Shown here: piece by piece, positions 27,335 through 36,398 of the stretch
Position numbering within the stretch: position 1 is the stretch's first letter
Layout: every line of letters starts with the position of its first letter
Source: Methylobacterium gnaphalii
GTDB taxonomy: Bacteria; Pseudomonadota; Alphaproteobacteria; Rhizobiales; Beijerinckiaceae
Direction of reading: 5' to 3'
Length of the DNA: 64,000 nt
NCBI RefSeq assembly: GCF_007992215.1
Contig: NZ_BJZV01000009.1
Span: forward strand, 62,001-126,000
The notes under the pieces: generated by a model
Told to the model about the DNA's origin: nothing
Databases searched by the model: none
Seen by the model: only the letters and a program-made list of their open reading frames with translations
Position numbers and translations under genes: made by a program

Positions 27335-28636
27335 ATGAGCGCCGGTACAGCAGCCGCCAACGACGCCACCAGCCGCTTCTTCTCCGCCCACGTCACGGAG
27401 ACCGATCCCGAGCTCGCGAAGGCGCTCGAACAGGAACTTGGCCGTCAGCGGCACGAGATCGAGCTGATCGCCTCGGAGAACATCGTTTCCCGCGCTGTGC
27501 TCGAGGCCCAGGGTTCGGTGCTCACCAACAAGTACGCCGAGGGCTATCCGGGCCGTCGCTACTACGGCGGCTGCCAGTTCGTCGACGTCGCCGAGAACCT
27601 CGCCATCGACCGGGCCAAGCGCCTGTTCAATTGCGGCTTCGCTAACGTGCAGCCGAATTCCGGCTCCCAGGCGAACCAGGGCGTGTTCATGGCGCTCATG
27701 CAGCCGGGCGACACCTTCCTCGGCCTCGACCTCGCTGCTGGCGGCCACCTCACCCACGGCGCTCCCCCGAACGTTTCGGGCAAGTGGTTCAAGCCGGTCT
27801 CCTACGGCGTGCGCCGCGAGGACCAGCGCATCGACATGGACGAGGTCGCCAGGCTCGCCGAGGAGCACAAGCCGAAGGTCATCATCGCTGGCGGCTCGGG
27901 CTATCCGCGTCACTGGGATTTCGCGCGGTTCCGTGAGATCGCCGATTCCGTCGGCGCCTACTTCTTCGTCGACATGGCTCACTTCGCCGGCCTCGTCGCG
28001 GCGGGCCTGCATCCGTCGCCGTTCCCGCATGCGCATGTCGCCACCACGACGACGCACAAGACGCTGCGCGGCCCGCGCGGCGGCATGATCCTCACGAACG
28101 ACGAGGCGCTCGCCAAGAAGTTCAACTCGGCGATCTTCCCCGGCCTGCAGGGCGGCCCGCTGATGCACGTCATCGCCGGCAAGGCAGTCGCCTTCGGCGA
28201 GGCGCTCAAGCCCGAGTTCAAGATCTACGCGCAGCAGGTGATCGAGAACGCCAAGGCGCTGGCTGAGACGCTGATCTCGGGTGGCTACCACATCACTTCG
28301 GGCGGCACCGACAACCACCTGATGCTCGTCGACCTCACCGGCAAGGGCCTGACCGGCAAGGCCGCAGAGGCTGCCCTCTCGCGCGCCGACATCACCTGCA
28401 ATAAGAACGGCATCCCGTTCGACCCGCAGAAGCCGACCATCACCTCGGGCATCCGTCTCGGTACCCCGGCCTCGACCTCGCGCGGCTTCGGCGTCGCAGA
28501 GTTCAAGCAGGTCGGCGGCTTCATCGTCGAAGTGCTCGACGGTCTCGTCGAGAAGGGCGAGGGCGGCGATTCGGCGATCGAGGCGAAGGTCAAGGAGCAG
28601 GTGCACGCGCTGACGGCGCGTTTCCCGATCTACTAG
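27335..28636 (+). CDS. glyA: Serine hydroxymethyltransferase
   Basis: This 433-residue PLP enzyme interconverts serine and glycine with transfer of a C1 unit to tetrahydrofolate. It is central to C1 metabolism and, in serine-cycle methylotrophs, to formaldehyde assimilation. Motifs are [62 protein letters not shown] and the PLP lysine at residue 242 in [13 protein letters not shown]. Length is normal. A structured leader precedes the gene and a strong terminator follows it, so it forms its own transcript upstream of nrdR. Confidence 0.98.
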   Translation: MSAGTAAANDATSRFFSAHVTETDPELAKALEQELGRQRHEIELIASENIVSRAVLEAQGSVLTNKYAEGYPGRRYYGGCQFVDVAENLAIDRAKRLFNCGFANVQPNSGSQANQGVFMALMQPGDTFLGLDLAAGGHLTHGAPPNVSGKWFKPVSYGVRREDQRIDMDEVARLAEEHKPKVIIAGGSGYPRHWDFARFREIADSVGAYFFVDMAHFAGLVAAGLHPSPFPHAHVATTTTHKTLRGPRGGMILTNDEALAKKFNSAIFPGLQGGPLMHVIAGKAVAFGEALKPEFKIYAQQVIENAKALAETLISGGYHITSGGTDNHLMLVDLTGKGLTGKAAEAALSRADITCNKNGIPFDPQKPTITSGIRLGTPASTSRGFGVAEFKQVGGFIVEVLDGLVEKGEGGDSAIEAKVKEQVHALTARFPIY

Positions 28637-28674
28637 TCGCGCGGGCGCCCTTTCAGCGCCTTCGTCACCACGCT

Positions 28675-28714
28675 AGAAGCGGCCGCGGATCGACATCCGT
28701 GGCCGTTTCTTTTT
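28675..28714 (+). terminator. Intrinsic terminator after glyA
   Basis: A 16-bp stem with two G-U pairs (28675-28690 with 28695-28710, loop CGAC) runs directly into TTTT. It lies 38 bases after the glyA stop. Confidence 0.9.
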
Positions 28715-28739
28715 GGCGTCAGCGAGGTGTACCCAGCCG

Positions 28740-29270
28740 ATGCGATGTCCCTATTGCGGCGGCCCCGATACCCAGGTGAAGGACTCGCGCCCCAGCGAGG
28801 ATTCCGCCGCCATCCGCCGGCGCCGCGTCTGCCCGGATTGCGGCGGGCGCTTCACCACCTTCGAGCGCGTTCAACTGCGTGAGCTGACTGTGCTCAAGCG
28901 CTCCGGCAAGCGCGTGCCTTTCGACCGCGACAAGCTGGAGCGCTCCATCGATGTCGCCTTGCGCAAGCGGCCGGTCGATCCCGAGCGCGTCGAGCGGCTC
29001 ATCTCCGGCATTACCCGGCAGTTCGAGAGCGGCGGCGAAAGCGAGGTGACGAGTGAAGCGATCGGCGAGGCTGTGATGGAGGGGCTGAAGGGCCTCGACG
29101 ACGTCGCCTATGTGCGCTTCGCCTCGGTCTACAAGAACTTCGCCGAGCCACAGGACTTCAAGGATCTGCTCGGCACGCTTGCCGGCGACGCGACGCTGCC
29201 CTTCGGCGACACGCCCGAGAAGGCCGGATCCCCGCGCAAGCGCGGCCGACCAGCGAAGTCAGAGGCGTGA
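28740..29270 (+). CDS. nrdR: Transcriptional repressor NrdR
   Basis: This 176-residue protein has an N-terminal zinc ribbon with cysteines at 3, 6, 31 and 34 (CPYC...CPDC), then an ATP-cone domain (about residues 48-138). NrdR senses dATP/ATP and represses ribonucleotide reductase genes by binding NrdR boxes. The likely target in this window is nrdJ (candidate box at 5019). The ATG at 28740 begins with the invariant MRCPYCG. The C-terminal 35 residues are a basic, Pro-rich extension. The stop overlaps the ribD start (GTGA), so nrdR and ribD are translationally coupled. Confidence 0.97.
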   Translation: MRCPYCGGPDTQVKDSRPSEDSAAIRRRRVCPDCGGRFTTFERVQLRELTVLKRSGKRVPFDRDKLERSIDVALRKRPVDPERVERLISGITRQFESGGESEVTSEAIGEAVMEGLKGLDDVAYVRFASVYKNFAEPQDFKDLLGTLAGDATLPFGDTPEKAGSPRKRGRPAKSEA

Positions 29271-30376
29271 GCGGGCAGGCGGCGGCCGACCAGCGCTTCA
29301 TGCGGCTCGCCCTCGCGTTGGGCCGGCGCAATCTTGGCCGGACATGGCCGAACCCCTCCGTCGGCGCCATCGTCGTCAAGGACGGCATCATCATCGGGCA
29401 AGGCCTGACCGCACCGGGCGGACGCCCTCATGGCGAACCGCTGGCACTTGCCATGGCCGGCGACCTCGCTCGCGGCGCGACGCTCTATGTCGGCCTGGAG
29501 CCTTGCTCGCATCATGGACGCACGCCGCCCTGCACGGACGCGATCACGGCGGCTGGAATTGCACGCGTCGTCTCGGCGCTCGAGGACCCTGATCCGCGCG
29601 TCGCAGGGCGGGGGCATGCGCTGCTGCGGGAGGCGGGCATTTTGGTCGAGACGGGCCTGCTGTGCGACGAGGCCGCCCGTGACCATCGTGGCCACGTCAG
29701 CCGCGTCACGCGAGGAAGGCCGAGCCTGCACCTCAAGCTCGCCCGGACCCAGGACGGCTTCGCGGCCCATGCCAGCAGCGATCGCCTGCGCATCACCGGG
29801 CCGCTCGCCGATGGCGCCGTGCATCTCTGGCGAGCTCATGCTGACGCAATTCTCGTCGGGATCGGTACGGTGCGGGCCGACGACCCTGTGCTGACCGTAC
29901 GCCTGCCGGGCCTCGCAGATCGCTCGCCGCTGCGCATCGTGCTCGATTCGGATCTGCGGTTGAACTCGGCCTATCGCCTGGTACGCGGTGCACGGGAGGT
30001 GCCAACGCTCGTGATCACCACACGCAAGGCACCGGCCCACAGCAAGCGAATGCTCGCCTCCTTCGGGGTCGAGGTCGTCTGCGTCGATTCCGGCGCCAAC
30101 GGCCGAGTCGATCTCCATGCGGCGCTCGCCGCTCTCGCCGAGCGGGGGATCACGCGGTTGTGCAGCGAGGGCGGACCGAGCCTCGCCGACGCCTTGGCCG
30201 AGGCCGACCTCGTCGACGTGCTGACCGTCTTCACTGGTCCGACGGCGATCGGCCCGGGCGGCCTGCCGGCGATCGGCCCGTATCTGGACAAGGCGCTCGC
30301 CGAACGCCACCTGCACGAGATCGAGTCCCTGATGTTGGGACCGGATCGTGCCACCACCTATGAGCGGAGCGCCTGA
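29267..30376 (+). CDS. ribD: Bifunctional riboflavin biosynthesis protein RibD (deaminase/reductase)
   Basis: This 369-residue enzyme performs the second and third steps of riboflavin synthesis after GTP cyclohydrolase II. The deaminase domain (about 1-145) has HGEPLAL-type zinc ligand residues ([11 protein letters not shown]) and the [15 protein letters not shown] zinc motif. The reductase domain (about 150-365) has [26 protein letters not shown] and [12 protein letters not shown]. The GTG start at 29267 overlaps the nrdR stop by 4 bases. ribE starts three bases after its stop. Confidence 0.96.
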   Translation: MSGQAAADQRFMRLALALGRRNLGRTWPNPSVGAIVVKDGIIIGQGLTAPGGRPHGEPLALAMAGDLARGATLYVGLEPCSHHGRTPPCTDAITAAGIARVVSALEDPDPRVAGRGHALLREAGILVETGLLCDEAARDHRGHVSRVTRGRPSLHLKLARTQDGFAAHASSDRLRITGPLADGAVHLWRAHADAILVGIGTVRADDPVLTVRLPGLADRSPLRIVLDSDLRLNSAYRLVRGAREVPTLVITTRKAPAHSKRMLASFGVEVVCVDSGANGRVDLHAALAALAERGITRLCSEGGPSLADALAEADLVDVLTVFTGPTAIGPGGLPAIGPYLDKALAERHLHEIESLMLGPDRATTYERSA

Positions 30377-30379
30377 CGC

Positions 30380-31018
30380 GTGTTCACTGGTCTGATCAGC
30401 GACGTCGGCCGCATCGTCTCCGTAGAGGGGGACGAGAGGCTGCGGCGCCTGGTCATCGAATCCGCCTACGACCCGGCAACGATCGCACTCGGCGCCTCAA
30501 TCGCCTGCTCTGGCCCCTGCCTGACCGCGGTCGCCGTCGAGGCTCACGGCGTGGGCTGTCGCTTCTCCGTGGACGCCGCCGCCGAGACGCTTGCGTGCAC
30601 CACGCTCGGCACCTGGCAGGAGGGCCGCCGGATCAACCTGGAGCGCTCCCTCAAGATCGGCGACGAACTCGGCGGCCATCTTGTCACCGGCCATATCGAT
30701 GGCATCGCCGAGATCGTGGCGCGCGAGGAGGTGACGGGCAGCGACGGCCCCTGGGGGGCAAGCACCCGCTTCACCCTGCGCGCCCCGGATACGCTCTCGC
30801 CTTTCATCGCGGCGAAGGGCTCGGTCTGCCTCGACGGCACCTCGCTGACTGTCAACACGGTGGAAGGCGATCTCTTTTCGGTGCTGCTGATCCCGCACTC
30901 GCTCTCGGTAACCACATGGGGCGAGCGCGTTGCCGCCGATCAGGTGAACCTCGAGGTCGATCTGATCGCCCGCTACGCCGCGCGGCTCACGGATGCGCGA
31001 AACGGCACGGGCGCCTGA
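30380..31018 (+). CDS. ribE: Riboflavin synthase (alpha subunit)
   Basis: This 212-residue protein catalyses dismutation of two 6,7-dimethyl-8-ribityllumazines to riboflavin. It has the two tandem lumazine-binding domains of the family. The first begins MFTGLISDVGRI and contains the GVCLTV-like variant SGPCLTAVAV. The second contains TGHIDGIAEI, then KGSVCLDGTSLTVN. The start is GTG at 30380, directly after ribD. An antisense YciI gene separates it from ribH. Confidence 0.95.
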   Translation: MFTGLISDVGRIVSVEGDERLRRLVIESAYDPATIALGASIACSGPCLTAVAVEAHGVGCRFSVDAAAETLACTTLGTWQEGRRINLERSLKIGDELGGHLVTGHIDGIAEIVAREEVTGSDGPWGASTRFTLRAPDTLSPFIAAKGSVCLDGTSLTVNTVEGDLFSVLLIPHSLSVTTWGERVAADQVNLEVDLIARYAARLTDARNGTGA

Positions 31019-31025
31019 TGCTACG

Positions 31026-31391
31026 TCAGAGGTTGGCGAAGTCCAACATCTCGTAGAGCGGACGGATCTCGATCTCGCTTGGGCCGGGCATCGGATTGGG
31101 GCACCGCTTCACCCAGGCCACCGCCTCGTCCATGTCCTTGACCTCCCACAGCCAGAATCCCGCGACGAGCTCCTTCGTCTCGGCGAAGGGACCGTCGATC
31201 ACGGCGCGGCCCGTGCCGTCGAAGGCGACGCGCTTACCCTGCGAGGAGGGCTTCAGGCCGTCGGCCGTGATCAGGATGCCGGCGGCTTTCAGCTCCTCGT
31301 TATACGCCCCCATTGCCGAGAGCAGCTCCTTGCTGGGCAGTTGACCCGTCTCGCTCTCCGCGGTCGCCTTCACCAGAACCATCACGCGCAT
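31026..31391 (-). CDS. YciI (YCII/DGPF) family protein
   Basis: This 121-residue protein matches the YCII-related DGPF group. It has an N-terminal ferredoxin-like strand [14 protein letters not shown], then [14 protein letters not shown], the signature [29 protein letters not shown], and a C-terminal [12 protein letters not shown]. Members are small ferredoxin-fold proteins, sometimes encoded near ECF sigma factors. No sigma factor lies here. It is transcribed against the rib genes, with only 7 bases to the ribE stop. The role is unknown. Confidence 0.88.
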   Translation of the reverse strand: MRVMVLVKATAESETGQLPSKELLSAMGAYNEELKAAGILITADGLKPSSQGKRVAFDGTGRAVIDGPFAETKELVAGFWLWEVKDMDEAVAWVKRCPNPMPGPSEIEIRPLYEMLDFANL

Positions 31392-31774
31392 CGCTGCCTC
31401 CCAAACATCCCTCGAAGCCGCGCTGGCCTCAGCTTGAAGACGTGCCGTTGCGAGTGAGGCCGACAACTGATTCGAATCTTTTTCGGCATCGCTGTGGGCT
31501 TGATGAAATCGGCGGGCTCGGCCGAGTTGCTCTGCCCGGTCCTAGAAATTCCCCTGCGCGACCGCGCGCGGGCCAATCTCGTCGTCTGCGAGCGCCGCAT
31601 GCGCGGGTGCTTCCTTTGCCAAGGTCGCGTGAAGCGCGAGCACATCAGCCTCGCATCCGCTTGCCTTGCCGCTCCGGCCCGTTCCGGGCTAACGCTCGCG
31701 GCGTCCCAAACACCGCGACAAGGCCTGTAACGGCTCGCGAGGTTGCACCGCTTCTTCCTTCGGATCACGGTTCC
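31392..31774. other. Intergenic region between the YciI gene and ribH
   Basis: About 380 bases without a supportable gene. It must contain the YciI promoter (minus) and a promoter for ribH-nusB-thiL (plus), because the antisense YciI gene breaks the rib operon. A short GC-rich hairpin (CCCGTTCCGGG, about 31678-31688) is visible. No FMN riboswitch features were recognised. Confidence 0.4.
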
Positions 31775-32269
31775 ATGGTTTCTCACCGCCGCGAGGCGTC
31801 CGCGCCGATCGATTCCGACGGCGCCCGCGTCCTCGTCATCGAGGCGCGCTTCTACGATGACGTTGCCGACGCCCTGCTCGACGGCGCCCGCCACGCCCTC
31901 GACGAGGCCGGCGCTCAAGCCACGCTCGTCACCGTGCCGGGCGCGCTGGAGCTGCCAGCTGCCATTGCGATCCTGGTCGATTCCGCCAAGCGCGCCGAGC
32001 GGCCGTACGACGCCGTGGTGGCGCTCGGCTGCGTGATCCGCGGCGAGACCAGCCATTACGACACCGTCGCCAACGAGAGCGCACGCGGCCTCATGGACCT
32101 CTCAGTCGCTGAGCGCCTGCCACTCGGCAACGGCATCCTCACCGTCGAAAACCACGAGCAGGCCATGGCCCGCGCGCGGCGCGAGGAGATGGACAAGGGC
32201 GGCGGGGCGGCGCGCGCGGCACTCGCCGTGCTTGCCCTGAAGCGCCAGGCTGCGGAGCAGGCTCGATGA
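31775..32269 (+). CDS. ribH: 6,7-dimethyl-8-ribityllumazine synthase
   Basis: This 164-residue lumazine synthase condenses 5-amino-6-ribitylaminouracil with dihydroxybutanone phosphate and assembles into pentamers or icosahedra. The family pattern is complete: [56 protein letters not shown] with the catalytic histidine, and [15 protein letters not shown]. The ATG at 31775 gives a short N-terminal extension before the conserved core. The stop overlaps the nusB start (ATGA). Confidence 0.96.
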   Translation: MVSHRREASAPIDSDGARVLVIEARFYDDVADALLDGARHALDEAGAQATLVTVPGALELPAAIAILVDSAKRAERPYDAVVALGCVIRGETSHYDTVANESARGLMDLSVAERLPLGNGILTVENHEQAMARARREEMDKGGGAARAALAVLALKRQAAEQAR

Positions 32270-32754
32270 GTAAGGTTCCGCAGACGAAGTCCGAGCGCAG
32301 CGGCGCCCGCCTTGCGGTCGTGCAGGCGCTCTACGAGATGGAGATCTCGGGCAAGGGCACATTAGAGGCGCTGGCCGAGTTCGAGGCATTCTGGATCGGC
32401 AGCGAGGTCGAGGGCATCACCCATCCGCCCGCTGATGCCACGTTTTTCCGCGACCTGCTGCGCGGGACCGTCGACCAGCAGCGCGCTATCGATCCGGTGC
32501 TCGACAAGGCGCTGGTCAAGGGTTGGCCGCTGAAGCGCATCGAGGCGGTTCTGCGCGCCATCCTGCGCGCCGGTGCCTACGAACTGATGTTCCGGCGCGA
32601 CGTACCGGCCCGCTCGGCCATCTCCGAATACGTCGACGTCGCACACAGCTTCTACGAGGGCGACGAGCCCGGCCTCGTCAACGGCGTTCTCGACCGCGTC
32701 GCCCGCGACGTGCGCGCCGAGGAGCTGGCCATGCCCGCCGGCCGCCAGGGGTGA
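32266..32754 (+). CDS. nusB: Transcription antitermination factor NusB
   Basis: This 162-residue all-helical protein binds BoxA RNA with NusE (S10) to suppress termination, especially in rRNA operons. Recognisable segments are [18 protein letters not shown] at the N-terminus, [22 protein letters not shown], and [30 protein letters not shown] near the C-terminus. Both ends overlap neighbours by 4 bases (ribH and thiL), so translation is tightly coupled. Confidence 0.95.
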   Translation: MSKVPQTKSERSGARLAVVQALYEMEISGKGTLEALAEFEAFWIGSEVEGITHPPADATFFRDLLRGTVDQQRAIDPVLDKALVKGWPLKRIEAVLRAILRAGAYELMFRRDVPARSAISEYVDVAHSFYEGDEPGLVNGVLDRVARDVRAEELAMPAGRQG

Positions 32755-33731
32755 CGGCGGACCGCCCTGGCGAAGAGGCGCTGATCGCGCGCTATTTCGC
32801 GCCGCTGGCCGGCCCCGGCGCCGAGGGGCTTCGCGACGACGCGGCGAGTCTGACACCGAGCCCAGGCCATGACCTTGTGGTCACCGTCGATGCCGTCGTC
32901 GCCGGCATCCACTACTTCCCCGGCGATCCGCCGGCCTCCATCGCCCGCAAGGTGCTCGGAGTGAACCTGTCCGACCTCGCGGCGAAGGGCGCGAACCCGC
33001 GCGGATTCCTGCTCACCCTGGCTCTACCCGGCGACTGGACCGAGGACTGGCTCGCCAACTTCGTCGAGGGCCTTCGCGAGGCGAGCGCGGCCTTCGGTTG
33101 CCCGCTGCTCGGCGGCGACACCGTCCGCTCGGGCGGACCAATGCTGCTCTCCGTGACTGCCTTCGGCGAGGTGCCTATGGGTGCGATGGTGCGCCGACAG
33201 GGCGCGCAGCCCGGCGACCGCCTCTACGTCACCGGCACGATCGGCGATGCGGCTCTGGGACTCGTCCTGCAGGGGGCAGGTGCACCCTCCCTCGATCCCG
33301 AGAGCCGAGCCGTCCTGATCGACCGCTACCGCCATCCGCAGCCTCGCCTCGCGCTCGCCCCCGCCCTAAGACGGCATGCCCGCGCGGCGATGGACGTCTC
33401 CGACGGTCTCGCCGGCGATCTCGCCAAGATGTTGGGTGGAAGGATCACCGCGCGGGTGCGGATCGCCGACGTGCCGCTCTCGGCTGCGGCCCGGCAAGCA
33501 CTTCGCATCGACCCTTCGCTGCTCGCTACCGCACTCACCGGCGGCGACGATTACGAAGTGCTCTGCGCCGTGCCACCCGAGGGCTCAGATGCCTTCCTTG
33601 CCGAAGCCCGAGAGGCCGGCGTAGCGATCGCGGAGATCGGTACCGTCGAAGCCGGGGAGGGGCCCGCGCTGTTCTTGCGCCAAGATGGCAACGTGCAGCC
33701 GTTCGAGCGCGCGTCGTTCAGCCACTTCTGA
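32751..33731 (+). CDS. thiL: Thiamine-monophosphate kinase
   Basis: This 326-residue enzyme phosphorylates thiamine monophosphate to the active diphosphate. ThiL/PurM fold marks are GEEALIARYFAPL, the Mg/ATP aspartates in LRDDAASL and VVTVDAVVAGIHYFP, NLSDLAAKGANP, LLGGDTVRSGG, MDVSDGLAGDLAKML and the C-terminal GGDDYEVL. The GTG at 32751 overlaps the nusB stop. It ends the rib-nus cluster, and a hairpin follows. Confidence 0.95.
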   Translation: MTADRPGEEALIARYFAPLAGPGAEGLRDDAASLTPSPGHDLVVTVDAVVAGIHYFPGDPPASIARKVLGVNLSDLAAKGANPRGFLLTLALPGDWTEDWLANFVEGLREASAAFGCPLLGGDTVRSGGPMLLSVTAFGEVPMGAMVRRQGAQPGDRLYVTGTIGDAALGLVLQGAGAPSLDPESRAVLIDRYRHPQPRLALAPALRRHARAAMDVSDGLAGDLAKMLGGRITARVRIADVPLSAAARQALRIDPSLLATALTGGDDYEVLCAVPPEGSDAFLAEAREAGVAIAEIGTVEAGEGPALFLRQDGNVQPFERASFSHF

Positions 33732-33738
33732 CCGTCGT

Positions 33739-33767
33739 CCGGGGGCTCGCCGCTAGCGAGAACCCGG
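33739..33767. terminator. Possible bidirectional terminator hairpin
   Basis: CCGGG-GG-CTCGC, loop CGCTA, GCGAG-AA-CCCGG forms two 5-bp stems around a small internal loop. It lies between convergent thiL and the DUF1989 gene, 7 bases after the thiL stop. There is no T tract. Confidence 0.35.
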
Positions 33768-33838
33768 GATTCATGACGAGCCTCGTTGCGTCACAGCGGA
33801 CGGTTTCCCTGTTTCGCCCCGCGTCCCTGAATGTGGGA

Positions 33839-34468
33839 TTAGGAATTGGCAGGCAGCAAGGCCGAACCGGCTCGCGCGATCTCATAATGAATCGGCTTGA
33901 AGCTGCCGCCGTTCGACTGAAGCGCCGAGCAGGCCGTCAGCCCGATGATCAGATCCGTCTCTGCCTCGAACACAATGCGGTCACCGGCCCGGCTCAGCGG
34001 CGGCTCAACCGTAAGCGCGCCGGTCGTCGCGTCGATTGGCACGTTCATGAAGCAGTTGAAGGCCACCGGGATCGCGTCCGGCTCGATCCCGTAGGGCGCG
34101 AGCGCCGCGGCGAGGTTGCCGAAGCAGCCGCGATGCGGGTTGGTGTCTCCGTAGATGATGCGGAAGGTGTCGGCAGAGCACGGCGTGAGCAGGAAATCGT
34201 GGCGCCCCACCGTGTCCTCGATGATGCGCAGCAGCACGTTCGACCGGTTGGAGTAGAGCGGGTCGCCCGTCGTCAGGTAGATCCGGCTCGCGTAATCGAG
34301 CGTGCGCCCTGACGAGATCACCTCCCCGATATCGTGCCGGTTATAGGCGAGGAGGTCGGCGACCTGCTCGCCCCGCGGGTCGATCACCGTGAGCCGGTCT
34401 CCCCGATCAAGGGTGAAGGCCGTGCCAGAGCGCGGCGGGATCTCGTGATGGTGGCACTCAGCGGTCAT
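33839..34468 (-). CDS. DUF1989 family protein (urea carboxylase-associated/carboxyguanidine deiminase-like)
   Basis: This 209-residue protein fits DUF1989. Its marks are a cupin-like GDRLTVIDPRGEQVADLLAYN, then SSGRTLDYASRIYLTTGDPLYSNRSNVLLRI, the cysteine-bearing LTPCSADTFRI, CFGNLAAALAPYGI and PVAFNCFMNVPID. Members of this family associate with urea carboxylase, and some act as carboxyguanidine deiminases in guanidine breakdown. Here there is one copy and no urea carboxylase nearby. The start (ATG 34468) overlaps the end of the upstream GntA-like gene by 11 bases, so the two proteins are translated from one message and probably act on related guanidino or amidino compounds (inference). Confidence 0.82.
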   Translation of the reverse strand: MTAECHHHEIPPRSGTAFTLDRGDRLTVIDPRGEQVADLLAYNRHDIGEVISSGRTLDYASRIYLTTGDPLYSNRSNVLLRIIEDTVGRHDFLLTPCSADTFRIIYGDTNPHRGCFGNLAAALAPYGIEPDAIPVAFNCFMNVPIDATTGALTVEPPLSRAGDRIVFEAETDLIIGLTACSALQSNGGSFKPIHYEIARAGSALLPANS

Positions 34469-35159
34469 TGAGAGCCATTTCCTTGACGCGCCCTTGAAAG
34501 GGGCATTTCCAGGATTCGTCGACGACGCGTCCGCTATACTGGCGCGCCTCGGAAGCCTCGCCGTGGCGGGCCAGCATCGGGTTGATCGACCCGGCGAGCG
34601 CCTCATCCCGCTTGAGGATCGAGCTGCGCAGGGTCTCGTAGCGGCCCTCCTCGCGAAGCTGCTCGAACTGCGCATGCAGGTTGAAGACGAGGGCAGGGGA
34701 GGAGAAGCGCCGCGCCGGACGGCTGGCACGCGGATGCAGCCCGACGATGAAGAAGCCCTCGCCGCCAAAACTCAGTGAGAAATGCGGATTTTCAGGGTCG
34801 GCATTCACCCGCTCATCGAGGGGCTGGCCGAGCCAGGAATCCTTGTCCGACAGGGATTGCGCGCGCGTCCAGAGGTGGTGCTCGAAAGCCTCCTCGGAGA
34901 GATCGTCCGGCCCCTCGAACACCACGACGAAGCTCTGAAAGAGCGCCGGATCACGACGGTAGCGCGCGATGAAGGCGAGCAGCGCCGGGTAGATCCGCAT
35001 GTCGTCCCAACCGGAAGTGATGTCGCGCGCCACCACGATCTTCATGCGTCCCTTGGCGGCCGCGGATTTCGCGCCGACACAGGGGAAGGGCCGACTGCCT
35101 ATGAACTCCCGAAACTCGCGTGCGCGCGCATGGTCGTGGTCGTCGCGGGGGAACTGCAT
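34458..35159 (-). CDS. YqcI/YcgG (GntA-like) family protein, putative heme-dependent N-oxygenase
   Basis: This 233-residue protein matches the YqcI/YcgG family. Marks are EFREFIGSRPFPCVGAKSAAAKGRM, then a QSFVVVFEGPDDLSEEAFEHHLWTRAQSL block, NPHFSLSFGGEGFFIVGLHPRASRPARR, and the C-terminal GRVVDESWKCPF. A characterised member, GntA, is a heme enzyme that N-hydroxylates the cyclic guanidine precursor of guanitoxin. No other guanitoxin genes are visible here. Conserved cysteines in PFPCV and WKCPF could be heme or metal ligands. The ATG at 35159 is chosen because the conserved region begins just after it. Confidence 0.78.
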   Translation of the reverse strand: MQFPRDDHDHARAREFREFIGSRPFPCVGAKSAAAKGRMKIVVARDITSGWDDMRIYPALLAFIARYRRDPALFQSFVVVFEGPDDLSEEAFEHHLWTRAQSLSDKDSWLGQPLDERVNADPENPHFSLSFGGEGFFIVGLHPRASRPARRFSSPALVFNLHAQFEQLREEGRYETLRSSILKRDEALAGSINPMLARHGEASEARQYSGRVVDESWKCPFQGRVKEMALNDR

Positions 35160-35284
35160 TGAGGTCCGTTGCTGGGGAGATCGACAGGGGAGGGAGCCCC
35201 TTCGGGAGTCGAGGAACGACACATGCCGAGGCGTGTTCCGAGAGGGTCTGGTATCGGACAGGGGTTTTCCACAGCGCCGACGCC

Positions 35285-35560
35285 CTACCAGTTGGGGCCA
35301 ACCTCGCCTTCCCTTCCATAGCCAACCACCCACCTTGCCTCGGGTTCGAAATCCACCTGCCACGCGATGAGGGGAGCCGCTGCGCCGTTACCAGGAAAAG
35401 GCCCAGCGCGCGTTCGCTTAGAAAGATCAGGGGGGCCGGGCGCGAGATCATGCTCCAGTTGGCCATTCGACAGCGTGTAGTCGAACAGCGCGTCGACCGG
35501 TCCGTCATAGGCGGGATTGCAGAAATGCACGCCGAGATCGTCAGGCCCGCGCAGAAGCAT
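35285..35560 (-). CDS. Hypothetical protein, 91 aa
   Basis: This minus-strand frame lies 125 bases upstream of the GntA-like gene. Its composition looks protein-like (GPDDLGVHFCNPAYDGPVD, then LIAWQVDFEPEARWVVGYG). I recognise no family. It could be a real small gene in the same transcript or a fragment of a larger lost gene. There is no clear ribosome-binding site before the start. Treat it as tentative. Confidence 0.3.
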   Translation of the reverse strand: MLLRGPDDLGVHFCNPAYDGPVDALFDYTLSNGQLEHDLAPGPPDLSKRTRAGPFPGNGAAAPLIAWQVDFEPEARWVVGYGREGEVGPNW

Positions 35561-35663
35561 CAGCGAGCCCCAGCCCCTGCTGACTAGCCTGCAGAGCCGC
35601 TAGGCTCCGGAACCTTCGAGCCAAACCTCGCAGAACTTTGGCCAGGTCAGGGCTCGGCTTCGA

Positions 35664-36239
35664 TCAGCGGCCCGAATTCACCCAGTGCACGATATCGGCG
35701 AGCACCCGGCCGAGCGCCGCGTCGAGAGCGACCGCGGCATTGCCGGCATCAACGGCGGAAACCGGGACGCGGGCCGAGAAGATTCTGGCGTTGACCACCC
35801 GGCCACTGCTCTCCGCGATGATTTTGGCGGAGATGTCGACCACCGCCTCGCGGGAACCGGCGGCGATATCGAACTCACGAATCTCGCTGACGAGTTGGTA
35901 GTCCGAGACGACCTTGTCGCCCGGACGCGTCACCGAGCGCAGCCGGCCAGAATTCTCCAGGCTTTGGATGATGCGGGTCTGGATCAGGCGCGGCAGCCGG
36001 TCCGACCATTGCCCACCACCCAGGAATGAGAGCGAGCCGTTCGCCTCACGCACCAGGATGCGATCGGCTTCGAGCGTCTGCAGCCCGATCGGCTCGGCCA
36101 CGACGATTGAGCGCGAGGAAGCGGCCGCACGCGCGTTGCCGGGAACTGCGGCGAGGTCGAAGGTCAGCGGCGTGGCCCCGCCCCCGCATCCGGCGAGACC
36201 CACGGCGACCAGCGCAAGCCCGGCCGCCCGCAGCCGCAT
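35664..36239 (-). CDS. ABC-type transport auxiliary lipoprotein (PqiC/MlaD-associated)
   Basis: This 191-residue lipoprotein has a short signal ending in the lipobox LAGC, with the lipidated cysteine at about residue 18. A PqiC/LptE-like ABC-transporter auxiliary domain follows, with SIVVAEPIGLQTLEADRILVR and WSDRLPRLIQTRIIQSLENSG, and then YQLVSEIREFDI. It is the last gene of the mlaE-mlaF-mlaD run on this strand and should sit at the outer membrane as a partner of the MCE protein. The start at 36239 gives a compact signal peptide. An ATG at 36287 would add 16 residues. Confidence 0.83.
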   Translation of the reverse strand: MRLRAAGLALVAVGLAGCGGGATPLTFDLAAVPGNARAAASSRSIVVAEPIGLQTLEADRILVREANGSLSFLGGGQWSDRLPRLIQTRIIQSLENSGRLRSVTRPGDKVVSDYQLVSEIREFDIAAGSREAVVDISAKIIAESSGRVVNARIFSARVPVSAVDAGNAAVALDAALGRVLADIVHWVNSGR

Positions 36240-36398
36240 CGGGCCACGGCAAAGCGCCGGGAACGCGAAGGTCGAGGCCGTCGTCATGGGCGAAGTCGTC
36301 CGCACTCCACGGGCCGCAAACGGCCCCACCACACTAAAATACGGCAAAGCTTGGCACGTGCCCGTGCGCCGCGGCACATTCGGCGGTCAGCGCAGTCT

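Noticed and set aside
35341..35360. GGGTTCGAAATCC resembling a tRNA T-loop
   Set aside because: The loop has one base too many and no acceptor, D or anticodon stems surround it.
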